From assembly GCA_947683425.1 (NCBI GenBank), contig CANTUQ010000108.1, positions 62,001 to 126,000 on the forward strand: a DNA stretch of 64,000 nt. The letters run 5' to 3'. Position 1 is the first letter of the stretch. Every line of letters begins with the position of its first letter. Positions 9,752 to 18,133 of this stretch are shown here, one piece after another. The position numbers and the translations under genes were made by a program. The notes beneath the pieces were generated by a model. It was given only the letters and a program-made list of their open reading frames with translations. It was not told the origin of the DNA and searched no databases. Source of the DNA: Excoecaria cochinchinensis. Taxonomy: Eukaryota > Streptophyta > Magnoliopsida > Malpighiales > Euphorbiaceae.

Positions 9752-10142
9752 AGACCAAAATAAAAAAAAAAAGAGAATAAAATGCCCTGCAAGTCAAAAA
9801 CCGAAAAAAGGCGACTATGCTAAAATTGGGCGCCTCGACAGGGTGAAAACCGAAAAAAGGCATCCTGAGCAAAAATTAGAGGCATGAGAGAGAATGTCCG
9901 ATCGTGAAAACCCGAGAGGGCCGATCGGTAACAGGAGTTGATGCTGTTAAAATTTGGTTTCATGTATTGATAGTGCATAAGCAGCTGAGTAAATGCCAAA
10001 ACTGATCATGTATGCTGAAATTATCTAGAAATGCACACGAAACTCGTGAAAGGGATGAATATTATTCTTTTCACTTTTGTCATTTTCTAGTTCTGCATTG
10101 AAAAGAAATGTAGCACAAAAAAAAATACACATGTAGGCTAAA
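9752..10142 (+). other. Element A post-integrase spacer with repeated GAAAACC motifs
   Basis: This 390-bp stretch has no gene and holds the 3' ends of pol (plus) and the antisense gene (minus). Between 9795 and 9930 a motif of the form (gtga)aaa-accgaaaaaagg recurs three or four times, ending in a block GATCGTGAAAACCCGAGAGG. The same block occurs inverted in element C at 24195-24330, so it has outlasted much of its surroundings. Confidence 0.6.
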
Positions 10143-11454
10143 CTAGGTCTTGCTGCTGCTCTCGCCGATCAGATGCTTGAGCCCTCGAGTCCTATTATCG
10201 GAGGCTGGGCTGAGGATCCACTTCTTGTACCCGCTGGTTGAGGATGCGGAATGGTTGCCAAACCTCGGGATGACAGTCTTCACAGGTAATCTACCCCATA
10301 GCTCATGATACCGGGAAGCAAATGCGACCGAGAGATCTCCTCCTCGGAAAGAAAGGGGAACCCTCACTATATCCTGGGTCATCCCTAGCTGCCGTGAACA
10401 TCGCGAGGTGATGCAGAAGGTGGCCTGGCGGAGGCCGCAGAGGGGGACGCAACCCGATGACCCATCGGTGATCGCATGAGACAGCGGGAGCCAGGCGGAT
10501 GTAAAACTGATATCGTCATCTGACAGCTCACTAAATCTGGTAATACCTTCACCAGTCGCGGCACACCCATACAGTCGTCGACGAGGCAAGAAATGGCTCG
10601 GCATGTACCGCGGAGTGACTCGAGGGGGTGGTTCAGACAGCATCTTCAGTTTTGCCTGTAGCCAGATCTGTAAAAATAAAAAAAAAAAAAGCCGCTGGAG
10701 TAAGTAGGGTTTGCTTCAGGCAAAAATAAGGCACAGGGTTGTGTGAAAATCCGAAAGGACGCACCTCCCGCAAAGAAAAGCTAGTGTGAAAATCCATAAG
10801 GGATGCACTACCTTTAAAATAATGACGTACCTGGAGTAATAAGGGGCTACCGGTAAAGGTTGTGGTGGACCCAGAGCTCACAGCGTCCAAACCCAAGATG
10901 GTTTCGGCCAAGACGAGTGGTAGAGGTGACAATCCCAGATGAAAGTCGCTCAGAACTCCAAGCAGACGAAAGTCACCTGTCAAGCCTCCTGGAACAACAG
11001 TAAGGAAGTTCACCATGCAGAATAGGAACGTGATACTTACCCGATAGGTGGGGATGTCAGTGAACTGATCTAGGGCCTCGATCAGTGGCTCTAGAGAAAA
11101 GGAGGAACTCAGAGGAATCAGCCGGTTGGCCTCCGAGGGGGATATGCCCAGAGCTAGGGCTACGTCCCAGGTCTGAAGTAGGCCGCAGCGGGGGATGCAA
11201 GGCAGAGTGCCAGGAGGGAACTGGGCTCCCAGAATGGAAGCCAATTCTTCAGAAAGAGGGCACAGTTCCTGATAGGTGAACTGGAAGACGTGAAATCGAG
11301 GGTTCCAGAAGTGGGTCGCCGCCAGGAGGAGGTTCTGGTCAATCTTCACCCGACACAGATATTTCAGCCCAGCCAGAGAGGAAAGGGCGCCTTCTCCCCA
11401 AGTGTGTTTGTCATCTAAAATACGGTGCATCCTTTGAGCAGGAGGGGAAAACAT
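10143..11454 (-). CDS. Antisense accessory gene of element A: DUF7745-like protein, two exons
   Basis: Transcribed against gag-pol. Exon 1 is 11454-10831 (208 codons), exon 2 is 10667-10143 (174 codons plus stop), giving 382 aa. The GT-AG intron is phase 0. Joining the exons turns the end of exon 1 (SPLLLQ) and the start of exon 2 (IWLQAKL) into a continuous segment. That segment resembles plant DUF7745/plant-mobile-domain-like proteins: FW-P-F-F-F with ELCP early, an LAETI-LGLD stretch, TGSPLLLQIWL, then a VPLCGL segment. The ATG at 11454 is the first after a minus-strand TATA at 11520-11513 and is conserved in B. The family is common in plant genomes and known as a cargo of retroelements; its molecular role here is unknown. 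A decayed exon 2 also survives in element C (23437-23960). Family name is from memory of motif order, not a search. Confidence 0.8.
10668..10830 (-). other. Intron of the antisense gene
   Basis: Read on the minus strand it begins CCAG|GTACGT and ends TTTTTACAG|ATCTGG, 163 nt. The donor is conserved in element B (55479/55478). The intron body is still recognisable in element C (about 23170-23436). Without splicing the frame runs into unrelated hydrophobic codons and stops. Confidence 0.8.
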
Positions 11455-11512
11455 TTTGAGAAGAATAAAAGCCCAAGGTGCTGGAAAATGAAGAGACAAG
11501 AAAATCTTGCAG

Positions 11513-11539
11513 ATTTTATAGGAGAGGGTCACCGATGGC
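11513..11539 (-). promoter_or_regulatory. Promoter of the antisense gene
   Basis: On the minus strand: GCCATCGGTG (11539-11530), 9 nt, then TATAAAAT (11520-11513), about 60 bp upstream of the ATG. Element B has GCCGTCGGTG, 9 nt, TATAAATT at the same place (56197-56171). Box and spacing match the LTR promoter. Confidence 0.7.
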
Positions 11540-11734
11540 CTACCCGCCCCTCTACAGAGACGGTCTACCCGCCTCTCTACGGAGACGGCCTGACCTCCCC
11601 TCCATAGGGACGGCCTGCCCGTCGGAAGTCCACCGGGCAGAAACACGCGTCATCATTGCATTCATCACGCGCATTAAATTGCATTTATTTCGCGACAGAC
11701 GGCCAGCCCGTCGGTCGCTTGTACAGACGCCCTG
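11540..11734. promoter_or_regulatory. Shared upstream region of the two divergent accessory genes
   Basis: About 195 bp between the antisense and sense promoter boxes. It is packed with imperfect copies of an 'agacgg...cc(a/t)gcccgtcgg' repeat (for example near 11600-11620 and 11697-11714) related to the LTR U3 motif. The segment between the two TATA boxes is about 233 bp, so both promoters probably share upstream elements. Confidence 0.6.
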
Positions 11735-11760
11735 CCCGTCGGTCACGAAATTCTATATAA
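11735..11760 (+). promoter_or_regulatory. Internal promoter of the sense accessory gene
   Basis: CCCGTCGGTC (11735-11744), then 9 nt, then TATATAA (11754-11760). The 10-mer, the spacing and the TATA sequence are the same as in the LTR (853-878). Element B keeps it with one change in the box (56346-56371). Confidence 0.78.
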
Positions 11761-11954
11761 GGGCGAGTGACAGACGGCGCAAACGTTGCTGTCCCTTTCT
11801 TCTTCCTCTCCCAAACGATTCCTAAGCGGTTTTTAGCGTTTTTTGAGTCTTTTCTCCTTATTTTTTCGCGATTTCTTCAGTTTTTCGCATTATATACTCA
11901 CCCGGTGCTCGGATATTCGTATTTCTCTAGTTTCTACACTTCTCCGGATTACAA

Positions 11955-12673
11955 GTAAGTAAATAATTACTTCTTCTTTTTTATTTTTTATTTAATTCAT
12001 TTCTACATTCTTCCTTCTTTTAACTTTAAGGAGTTTCAGATAATTTTAGAATTTAGGGGGAAATGCTGCCCAATTTTCATTTTTTGTAATCAAATCCGAA
12101 CTTTTTGCATGATCACGTAAAAATAGAGTTTTTCTATAATATTCGTGTTTTAGAAATGTATTTTTTTTAGCGCACCATCTTTGAGCATGACTTGCTTTTG
12201 CGGCCTGAGGTCACTGTTTTTGAGTTGTTGGGGGCACACTCTTGCCGGGGTGCGCCCCATTTACAGGCATTTAATAGTGCTAGGGCCTGAGGCCTTTTGT
12301 CTTGCTTTTTCACGCAGGAGGTTGGGCACATCCCTGCCGGGGTGCTGCCCAAATTTTTATCTTTTATTCTAAGAATCGAATATTTATTTACTTTCCAAGT
12401 ATAATGCATGCCTTAGGACTTAGAAAGCCTATCTTTATTCGCTTTAATTATCTCCGTGAGGATTACATGTTCCTTTGCCATGATGCGTGCAAGGCATGTT
12501 AGGATACTTCCGTAGACAGGATGTTTGCTGTTTTTATCTGTCATTACTTTTTTTATCTCATGTTGGGCCGCCATTGCCCTGTTAAGGCCTAGATGGACCT
12601 TAGATTTTGGAAAATAAACCTGATAGTGCTTGTTTTGCCAAGTTTTCGCTATCTGACTCCTTCCCTTTTACAG
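11955..12673 (+). other. 5'UTR intron of the sense accessory gene
   Basis: Donor CAA|GTAAGTAA at 11955 and acceptor CCTTTTACAG at 12673, ending one base before the start codon at 12675. Element B has the same donor and a TTTGCAG acceptor (56567-57273). The 719-nt body is T-rich, as plant introns are, and carries two GC-rich boxes containing GCCGGGGTG (about 12244 and 12337) conserved in B. Exon 1 would run from about 11785 to 11954 without a long ORF. Splicing is inferred from signals and conservation. Confidence 0.72.
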
Positions 12674-12674
12674 G

Positions 12675-14768
12675 ATGCCTCCCAGACGCAGAGCACCACA
12701 GGCCCAGCCCGAGCTAGAGGCTCCGGCTTGGATGGATGATGAGTCCGCCCAGAGGTACAGGGCGTTGGCTCAGGTAGAGTTTCGGGCCAGCCGCTTTGTA
12801 TCTCGCCCTTTTCTAGAGGCCCTCGGGTTGGCCCCGGAGTTCGATTTACTTGCCGAGGGAGCGGGTTGGACGGAGTTTCTTGAGCCTGCCTTCCAGACAT
12901 TTCCAGAGGCTACTCGCCAGGTCTTGGCCACTCTCCGCTACACAGGCTTTCAGAGCGCAGATACTGACCCGGGGGTGGTACAGTTTTGGTTTGATGGCGA
13001 CCATGTCAGCATCACCAGGCAGAGGTTTGCTCAGGCTATGGGGCTTCCTACGGGAGAGGAGGTTGAGATCCCGCGGCGAGCGGTGAGACGCGCCCATTGG
13101 GCGGCTATTGCTATACCAAGAGTGTTGTATGATCACGATACAGTGAAGAGCACCGTACTGGTGTCTCAGGCACTCCGGTATCTGCACAGAGTGCTTTCCA
13201 GCTCGTACCTCGGTCGAGCTGGTAATCCAGGGTCGCTTAATGCGGCCGAGATCTGGAGCCTCTGGGCTATGGTGGCAGGCCAGCGTCTCAACATTAGCCA
13301 CGAGATCTTGGCCAACCTGGCCAGAGTTGGCAGAGGGTCGACACCGGTGGTGATGGTAGGAGGAGTCATCACCCGATTACTGTTGGGATTGGGGTTTAAC
13401 CCCGAGAGGCTGAGAGGACCTCTACCGGAGGGGATCCATGTAGATGTTGCTGCCGCAGTTCAGATGGGGATGATCTCTCAGATCCCAGGCCAGGCGGAGG
13501 CTTATAGGGTGTTGACTATCCATGAGACCCGGCGGCTGTTCTCGCTTCCACCCCTGGGGGCAGATCCTGATCACCCAGAGCACCAGGAGGAGCAGCCTCC
13601 ACAGCCCGAGCCACAGCCTCAGCCTCCGCAGGTACAGCCGCAGCCTCCACAGCCCGAGCCACAGCCCGAGCCACAGCCTCAGCCTCCGCAGGTACAGCCG
13701 CAGCCTCCACAGACTGAGCCTCAGCCGGAGCACCAGCCTCCTCCACCTCCTCAGTCCCAAGCAGTGCCTCCGCCACAGCAGCAGGAGCCTCCTAGGACCC
13801 CCTCGGATTTTGATTTTGAGATCACGATGGACGATCTCTTCGCCTCTTCACCGGCATCTAGGGCCCCGACCCCAGCCCCATCGCCGAGCGCCAGGGTGCA
13901 GAGGCATGCGCGCGAGCCTTCCGAGAGATACCATCCGTACTCCCGAGGCGATCCTGGGGCATCCACTTCTTCGGCACCACCACCAGAGCCAGCGCCACAT
14001 CAGCCAGCTCAGCCGGACTATTCCCAGCTCCTCTCCTCCATGTTTATGGCCTTTGAGCGGCGACAGGATGAGAGGGATAGGGCCATTCACGAGAGGTTGG
14101 ATCGCCAGCAGGCTGCTATCCAGGAGCAGTCTCAGACGGTGGAGCGCCTATCCCGAGAGCAGGCAGGCTACATGGAGCATGCAGCGAGGGAGCAGACTCG
14201 GGCCATGGATGCCCTTAGAGATGAGCAGACTCGAGTTCTGGAGGCCTTCAGAGGAGAGCAGATGAGGCTAGTTGAGCAGATTGCTCAGGGGCAGAGGGAG
14301 TTGAGGCAGCAGCTCGCTCATGATGTGAGGACGTCACAGGACCAGGCATCTCAGAGGGTTGACATGGCCCTTCAGATGATTGATGAGTCACTGGACTCTC
14401 TGAGATCCCGCGTCCAGGCGATAGAGGGGATTCTCCCTCCTCTTTCTCAGACCATGAGAGAGTTCAGGGAGCAGACGGAGCAGAGCTTGGAGCGTAGGAG
14501 GACGGCCGCCGCTGAGCAGACCACTCAGCTGAGCCAAGCCTTCAAGAAGTTGGGGGACAAGATCTCTGAGACCTTAGGGTTTTTGGGCACTTGTACCCAG
14601 CCCTTCTTAGACGGCTATGCTCAGGTTCAGTTCAGGCGAGCCCATGATCACGAGGCAGGACCCTCTGCAGCTCCGCCACCGCCTCAGGCCCGTCCACCTC
14701 CGCCAGGGACTGTGCATATCTCGGATGATGAGGATCCCGATGAGCCTTCAGACTACACACCTCTCTGA
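12675..14768 (+). CDS. Sense accessory gene of element A: ATHILA-ORF1-like coiled-coil protein, 697 aa
   Basis: An intact ORF downstream of pol and upstream of the 3' LTR. Residues 1-300 are globular and basic at the start (MPPRRRAP). A GWTEFLEP...VLATLRYTGF...FWFDGDHVSITRQRFAQAMGLP pattern recalls the 'retrotransposon ORF1' (ATHILA) family of plants. Residues 303-375 are P/Q-rich with a direct duplication of a QPQPPQVQP block that B lacks. Residues 376-450 are Ser/Pro-rich and acidic. Residues 455-620 are a long heptad-rich coiled coil (repeated REQ...DEQ...GEQ blocks). The tail is HISDDEDPDEP. The start is set by the conserved intron acceptor immediately upstream and by B. Codon use is GC-richer than the flanks. 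Function is unknown; an oligomeric nuclear or RNP protein would fit. It could instead be a diverged gag-like or env-position gene; there is no signal peptide or membrane span. Confidence 0.8.
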   Translation: MPPRRRAPQAQPELEAPAWMDDESAQRYRALAQVEFRASRFVSRPFLEALGLAPEFDLLAEGAGWTEFLEPAFQTFPEATRQVLATLRYTGFQSADTDPGVVQFWFDGDHVSITRQRFAQAMGLPTGEEVEIPRRAVRRAHWAAIAIPRVLYDHDTVKSTVLVSQALRYLHRVLSSSYLGRAGNPGSLNAAEIWSLWAMVAGQRLNISHEILANLARVGRGSTPVVMVGGVITRLLLGLGFNPERLRGPLPEGIHVDVAAAVQMGMISQIPGQAEAYRVLTIHETRRLFSLPPLGADPDHPEHQEEQPPQPEPQPQPPQVQPQPPQPEPQPEPQPQPPQVQPQPPQTEPQPEHQPPPPPQSQAVPPPQQQEPPRTPSDFDFEITMDDLFASSPASRAPTPAPSPSARVQRHAREPSERYHPYSRGDPGASTSSAPPPEPAPHQPAQPDYSQLLSSMFMAFERRQDERDRAIHERLDRQQAAIQEQSQTVERLSREQAGYMEHAAREQTRAMDALRDEQTRVLEAFRGEQMRLVEQIAQGQRELRQQLAHDVRTSQDQASQRVDMALQMIDESLDSLRSRVQAIEGILPPLSQTMREFREQTEQSLERRRTAAAEQTTQLSQAFKKLGDKISETLGFLGTCTQPFLDGYAQVQFRRAHDHEAGPSAAPPPPQARPPPPGTVHISDDEDPDEPSDYTPL

Positions 14769-15152
14769 GCTTCAGGGAGTTATTTTTGTATCTCTTGTAT
14801 TTTGTATATGCATTGTACAAAAATGACGTTTTTAGTGGAAAAACTTTTGCTTCATTATTTGCATGTTTTTCTTTTCTTTTCGATTAATTGCTTAAATAAC
14901 ACCACAGGAAGTGTATATTCTCCTATTTACTCATGTGTCGATAAAAATGACAATGAAAAAATAATAATAACATGAAACAAAGACAAACAACAAAAGAATA
15001 ATAATCAATAGCAGGTCAAAAGATGACCTTTCAAACATGAATTAACAAAATATTTTATCTCACAGGTACAAAGGAATACCAACCTGAGCACGGACATCGA
15101 TTAAAGAGGTCTCCTTCGAAACAAGGAAACCAGTGGAGTTTTCACACTCCAA
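14769..15152 (+). other. 3' untranslated spacer after the sense accessory gene
   Basis: AT-rich and without a supported gene. 'ttttgtatatgcattgtacaaaaatgac' near 14800-14826 is conserved in B (59306-59330) and could hold the 3'-end signal of the accessory transcript. Confidence 0.5.
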
Positions 15153-15560
15153 GATCGAAGCTGCGGTTGAAGAAACACCGCTCTTCATCATATCGAAGCT
15201 GCAGTTCAAGAAACACTGCTCTTCACCCCGAAGCTGCGGTTGAAGAAACACCGCTCTTCACCAGATCGAAGTTGCAGTTGAAGAAACACTGCTCTTCACC
15301 CCGAAGCTGCGGTTGAAGAAACACCGCTCTTCATCAGATCGAAGCTGCAGTTGAAGAAACACTGCTCTTCACCCCGGAGCTGCGGTTGAAGAAACACCGC
15401 TCTTCACCAGATCGAAGCTGCAGTTGAGGAAACACTGCTCTTCACCAGATCGAGGCTGTAGCCAGAGAGTGCTGCGTCTCACCAATCGAAGTTGTAGTTG
15501 AAGAAACCCTGCTCTTCACCAGATCGAGGTTGTAGCCAAAGCATGCTGCATCTCACCAAG
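15153..15560 (+). repeat. Element A 3' tandem array, 36-38-bp units
   Basis: About eleven units alternate between 'cgaagctgcGgttgaagaaac' and 'cgaagctgcAgttgaagaaac' forms, then grade into a 'cgaggctgtagccag' form. Most carry GAAGA...TCTTC self-complementary ends. Tandem arrays between the last ORF and the PPT are typical of Tat/Ogre elements. Confidence 0.9.
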
Positions 15561-15687
15561 CCCCACAGATCGAGATGAGGTCTAACCGGCAAAAGGCACG
15601 GAAGGTGAAAAGCCGTCGAAGGTACGCTTTCTTTCCAACCTTTCTCTGAGTTTTGGCTTATCTAGGCGCTTGTGCGCTAGTTTCCCC

Positions 15688-15702
15688 AAAACTGGGGGCA
15701 AC
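15688..15702 (+). other. Polypurine tract of element A
   Basis: AAACTGGGGGCAAC, directly before the 3' LTR, is the plus-strand primer site. The same block precedes the B 3' LTR (60183-60197) and, inverted, the C 3' LTR (19424-19442). Confidence 0.8.
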
Positions 15703-17741
15703 TGTAAGCACCGTGTCCTGGAGCGGTCCGGATCGGAGGTTACCCTATGATGAAATCAATGTTCAAAGCCTGTACGGGAGGCTGAAGTTGGAGGTTTTAG
15801 TCCCGCGTTCCATGAGAAATGAGGTTTTTCTACACTTCAGGGGCAGAGGGGGAGAAAACGGGAGTTTTTCGAGTCAAAAAGGTTTTTGTCCTCCACAGAC
15901 GGCCAGCCCGTCTGTGGAGGTAGCCCGTCGCTTCGAGTCACCGACGGCTCAGGGTATTTTCCGACGCCCGTCGAAAAGTCACCGCCACTGTCAGGAGCCG
16001 CCTGGTTTCCCGGAGCACGCAACCGTTCCGACGCCCGTCGGTGGATGTGGCAGGGCCGTCGGAAGTGTCCTTGTGTCAGTAGGATTCTTCCGACGCCCGC
16101 CCCTACGCACCGACGCCCGTCGGTCGTGTCTGGCTATATAAGGTCCGGATTTTGATTTGAAAAGGGTTGGAAAATTTTTCAGAAGAGGAAACTCTGCCAA
16201 AATTCGAGCACGTTTTCTCTCTCTTCCAAAAACACCTTTTTTCAAAGAACTTTACTTAATCAAGGATCAAATCAATCAAAGGAACTAAAAGCTAATTAGT
16301 TTTCTTTAGATTTTGACTCCTAAATCGATTTTTTGAAGGATCGGAGGTGAAATAGCTCATTTTCTCTCTCTAATCTTTCATTCTCTTACTTCTCGTAGAA
16401 CGCGCGGGGATCTAACCGACATCAAAATTCTACCCAAGGCAACTATCTGAGGGTAAATATTCCGGATTCTCTCTCCATTTCTATATCATATTTAATCATT
16501 TATCATTTATTTATTCATTCTATGAAATTTTTGAATACTTGTCATTACCTTTCTTCATTTTGACTACCCCATCTCCCCTTTTGAAATAAAACTTGCTTTT
16601 TGATCTTGAAAGGCCCTTGTTTTCCTTTCTATTTTCCGGAGACAGAGGTGACCGACGGGTCATCTTCATGACCGACGCCCGTCGGTCACCTACCTATGGA
16701 CACCCTTTTTGAGTGACAAACGGGCATATCAAATTACCAAACCGACGCCCGTCGGTCAACCAGGAAGGGCCGTCGGTGGGTTCTGCCTCCATTTTTGTTG
16801 ATCATTCTTCATCTCTATTCGGTCCCTTCGATTTCTTATGTGTTAATTTTACAAATATTAACATCTCTTAACTTTTTGTGAGTGTATATTGGTCTTCATG
16901 GATAATTCCGAGCTCGAGCAGCCGCCTACCATGCGTGGTGGATTTCGTCCGGTTTAGTTTTCTTAAACCTCTTGATTTATTTCTCTCACCTTTTTTTCAT
17001 TGATTATTTTATGTATTTGAATAAGCTTTCTTTATCCCGTTAAATGTAAAAATATATCAACGATTTATACTTAAATAAAATTGAGTTTTGAATAAAATGC
17101 AAAAGGGTCCAACGCCCTATTTTCATTCAATAAAGATCATCACATATTAAATATCCCCTTTTTAATAATGATGCATAAAAGGACCAAAGTCCTCAAAATG
17201 AATAATGTCCCGATTTATGTATGATCCGCACATTTACAAAAGGGAGTTGTATTCCGCTCCTTATATTATTGTAATTTATCTCTTTGATATTTATTTTGCT
17301 CATTTATTGCTTTCAAAATGTGAATAAATGCGCCTTTTAATCAACTGCATAGTGTGGAGAGAGAGCGAACTAATGACATTAAAATTTGATCATAAACTAA
17401 TCGAGGTAGAAATAGATGAGAAATCCCGGACCCAGCTCTGGTCTTTGGGCTCGAGAGGTTAGAGGTTATCCTCCAAAATACTTCTTGGGTCACGAGACTT
17501 TAGCGCTAATCCTTGGCCTCATGGCCCAACATGGATACTAAGCGCAAGTCTTAGGCTCTCCGAGGCGAGAGTAACTTTCCCAATGTTCTATTGGGTGGCG
17601 ATTCCATGATACCTCCTTGTTGCCCAATATAGACGCACTTGCGATTTATTGCAAGATGCCAACGGACCCGCAAATGCCCCGATCGCCCACGTGCTGGCGG
17701 TCCGAAAGGGCGGCGCTCATCGGGGCCCGGCGCGCGTCACA
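15703..17741 (+). repeat. Element A 3' LTR
   Basis: It starts TGTAAGCACC and ends GCGCGTCACA, 2039 bp, about 1% different from the 5' LTR by eye plus the 17-bp indel. The core promoter is at 16109-16141 (inverted ACCGAC pair, 9-nt spacer, TATATAA). CATGG follows at 17742-17746. Confidence 0.95.
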
Positions 17742-17746
17742 CATGG
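17742..17746. repeat. Right target-site duplication of element A (CATGG)
   Basis: It matches 452-456. After it the C LTR sequence resumes ('caaaataaaagaaaaagccaaata'), matching 32643 onward. Confidence 0.95.
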
Positions 17747-18095
17747 CAAAATAAAAGAAAAAGCCAAATAAAGGAAATAATACAAATAATAATGAATAAA
17801 AGGTCAAACCAAGCGAGCCTCCTAGATCTTCCCATTTGCTCGCGAGAATGCCCAAGCAAAGAAAATAAGTGTTGGAATCAATAACAATGACAAATAAAAT
17901 TAATGTTAGTGATTTAATCAAGAAAATCAATTAAACACATAAAATAATAAGTAATAAATTAAAATAAATGAAAAAGAATACTTTATGAAAGTCAAATAAA
18001 TTAAATGACATGATTGAAATAAATAAAACAACATATTAATAGATTAATACATAAAAATATGAAAAATAACAACAACAATAATAATAATAATAATA

Positions 18096-18133
<38 letters not shown>

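Larger units (their letters stand above)
457..17741 (+). mobile_element. Element A: nearly intact Tat-lineage Ty3/gypsy retrotransposon with two accessory genes
   Basis: This 17.3-kb element is bounded by two LTRs of about 2.02-2.04 kb and a CATGG TSD. Its order is LTR, tRNA-Arg-type PBS, leader, gag-PR-RT-RNaseH-RNaseH-INT, antisense DUF7745-like gene, sense ATHILA-ORF1-like gene, tandem-repeat array, PPT, LTR. By eye the LTRs differ at about 20 substitutions plus a 17-bp indel (near 1%), so the insertion is young. Gag-pol is one reading frame from 3395 to 9751 interrupted by three in-frame stops, so this copy is probably non-autonomous. Both accessory genes look open. It lies inside the 3' LTR of element C in the opposite orientation. 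Tat-lineage assignment rests on the PBS type, the second RNase H and the antisense ORF after integrase. Confidence 0.93.

Noticed and set aside
10985..11041. Possible second intron in exon 1 of the antisense gene (GTAAGT...TTCCAG, about 52 nt)
   Set aside because: Too short for a plant intron, not a multiple of three, and the unspliced reading matches the family motif and is kept in B.
13422..13776. Overlapping minus-strand leucine- or alanine-rich ORFs opposite the accessory gene
   Set aside because: They are shadows of the P/Q-rich codon repeat on the plus strand.
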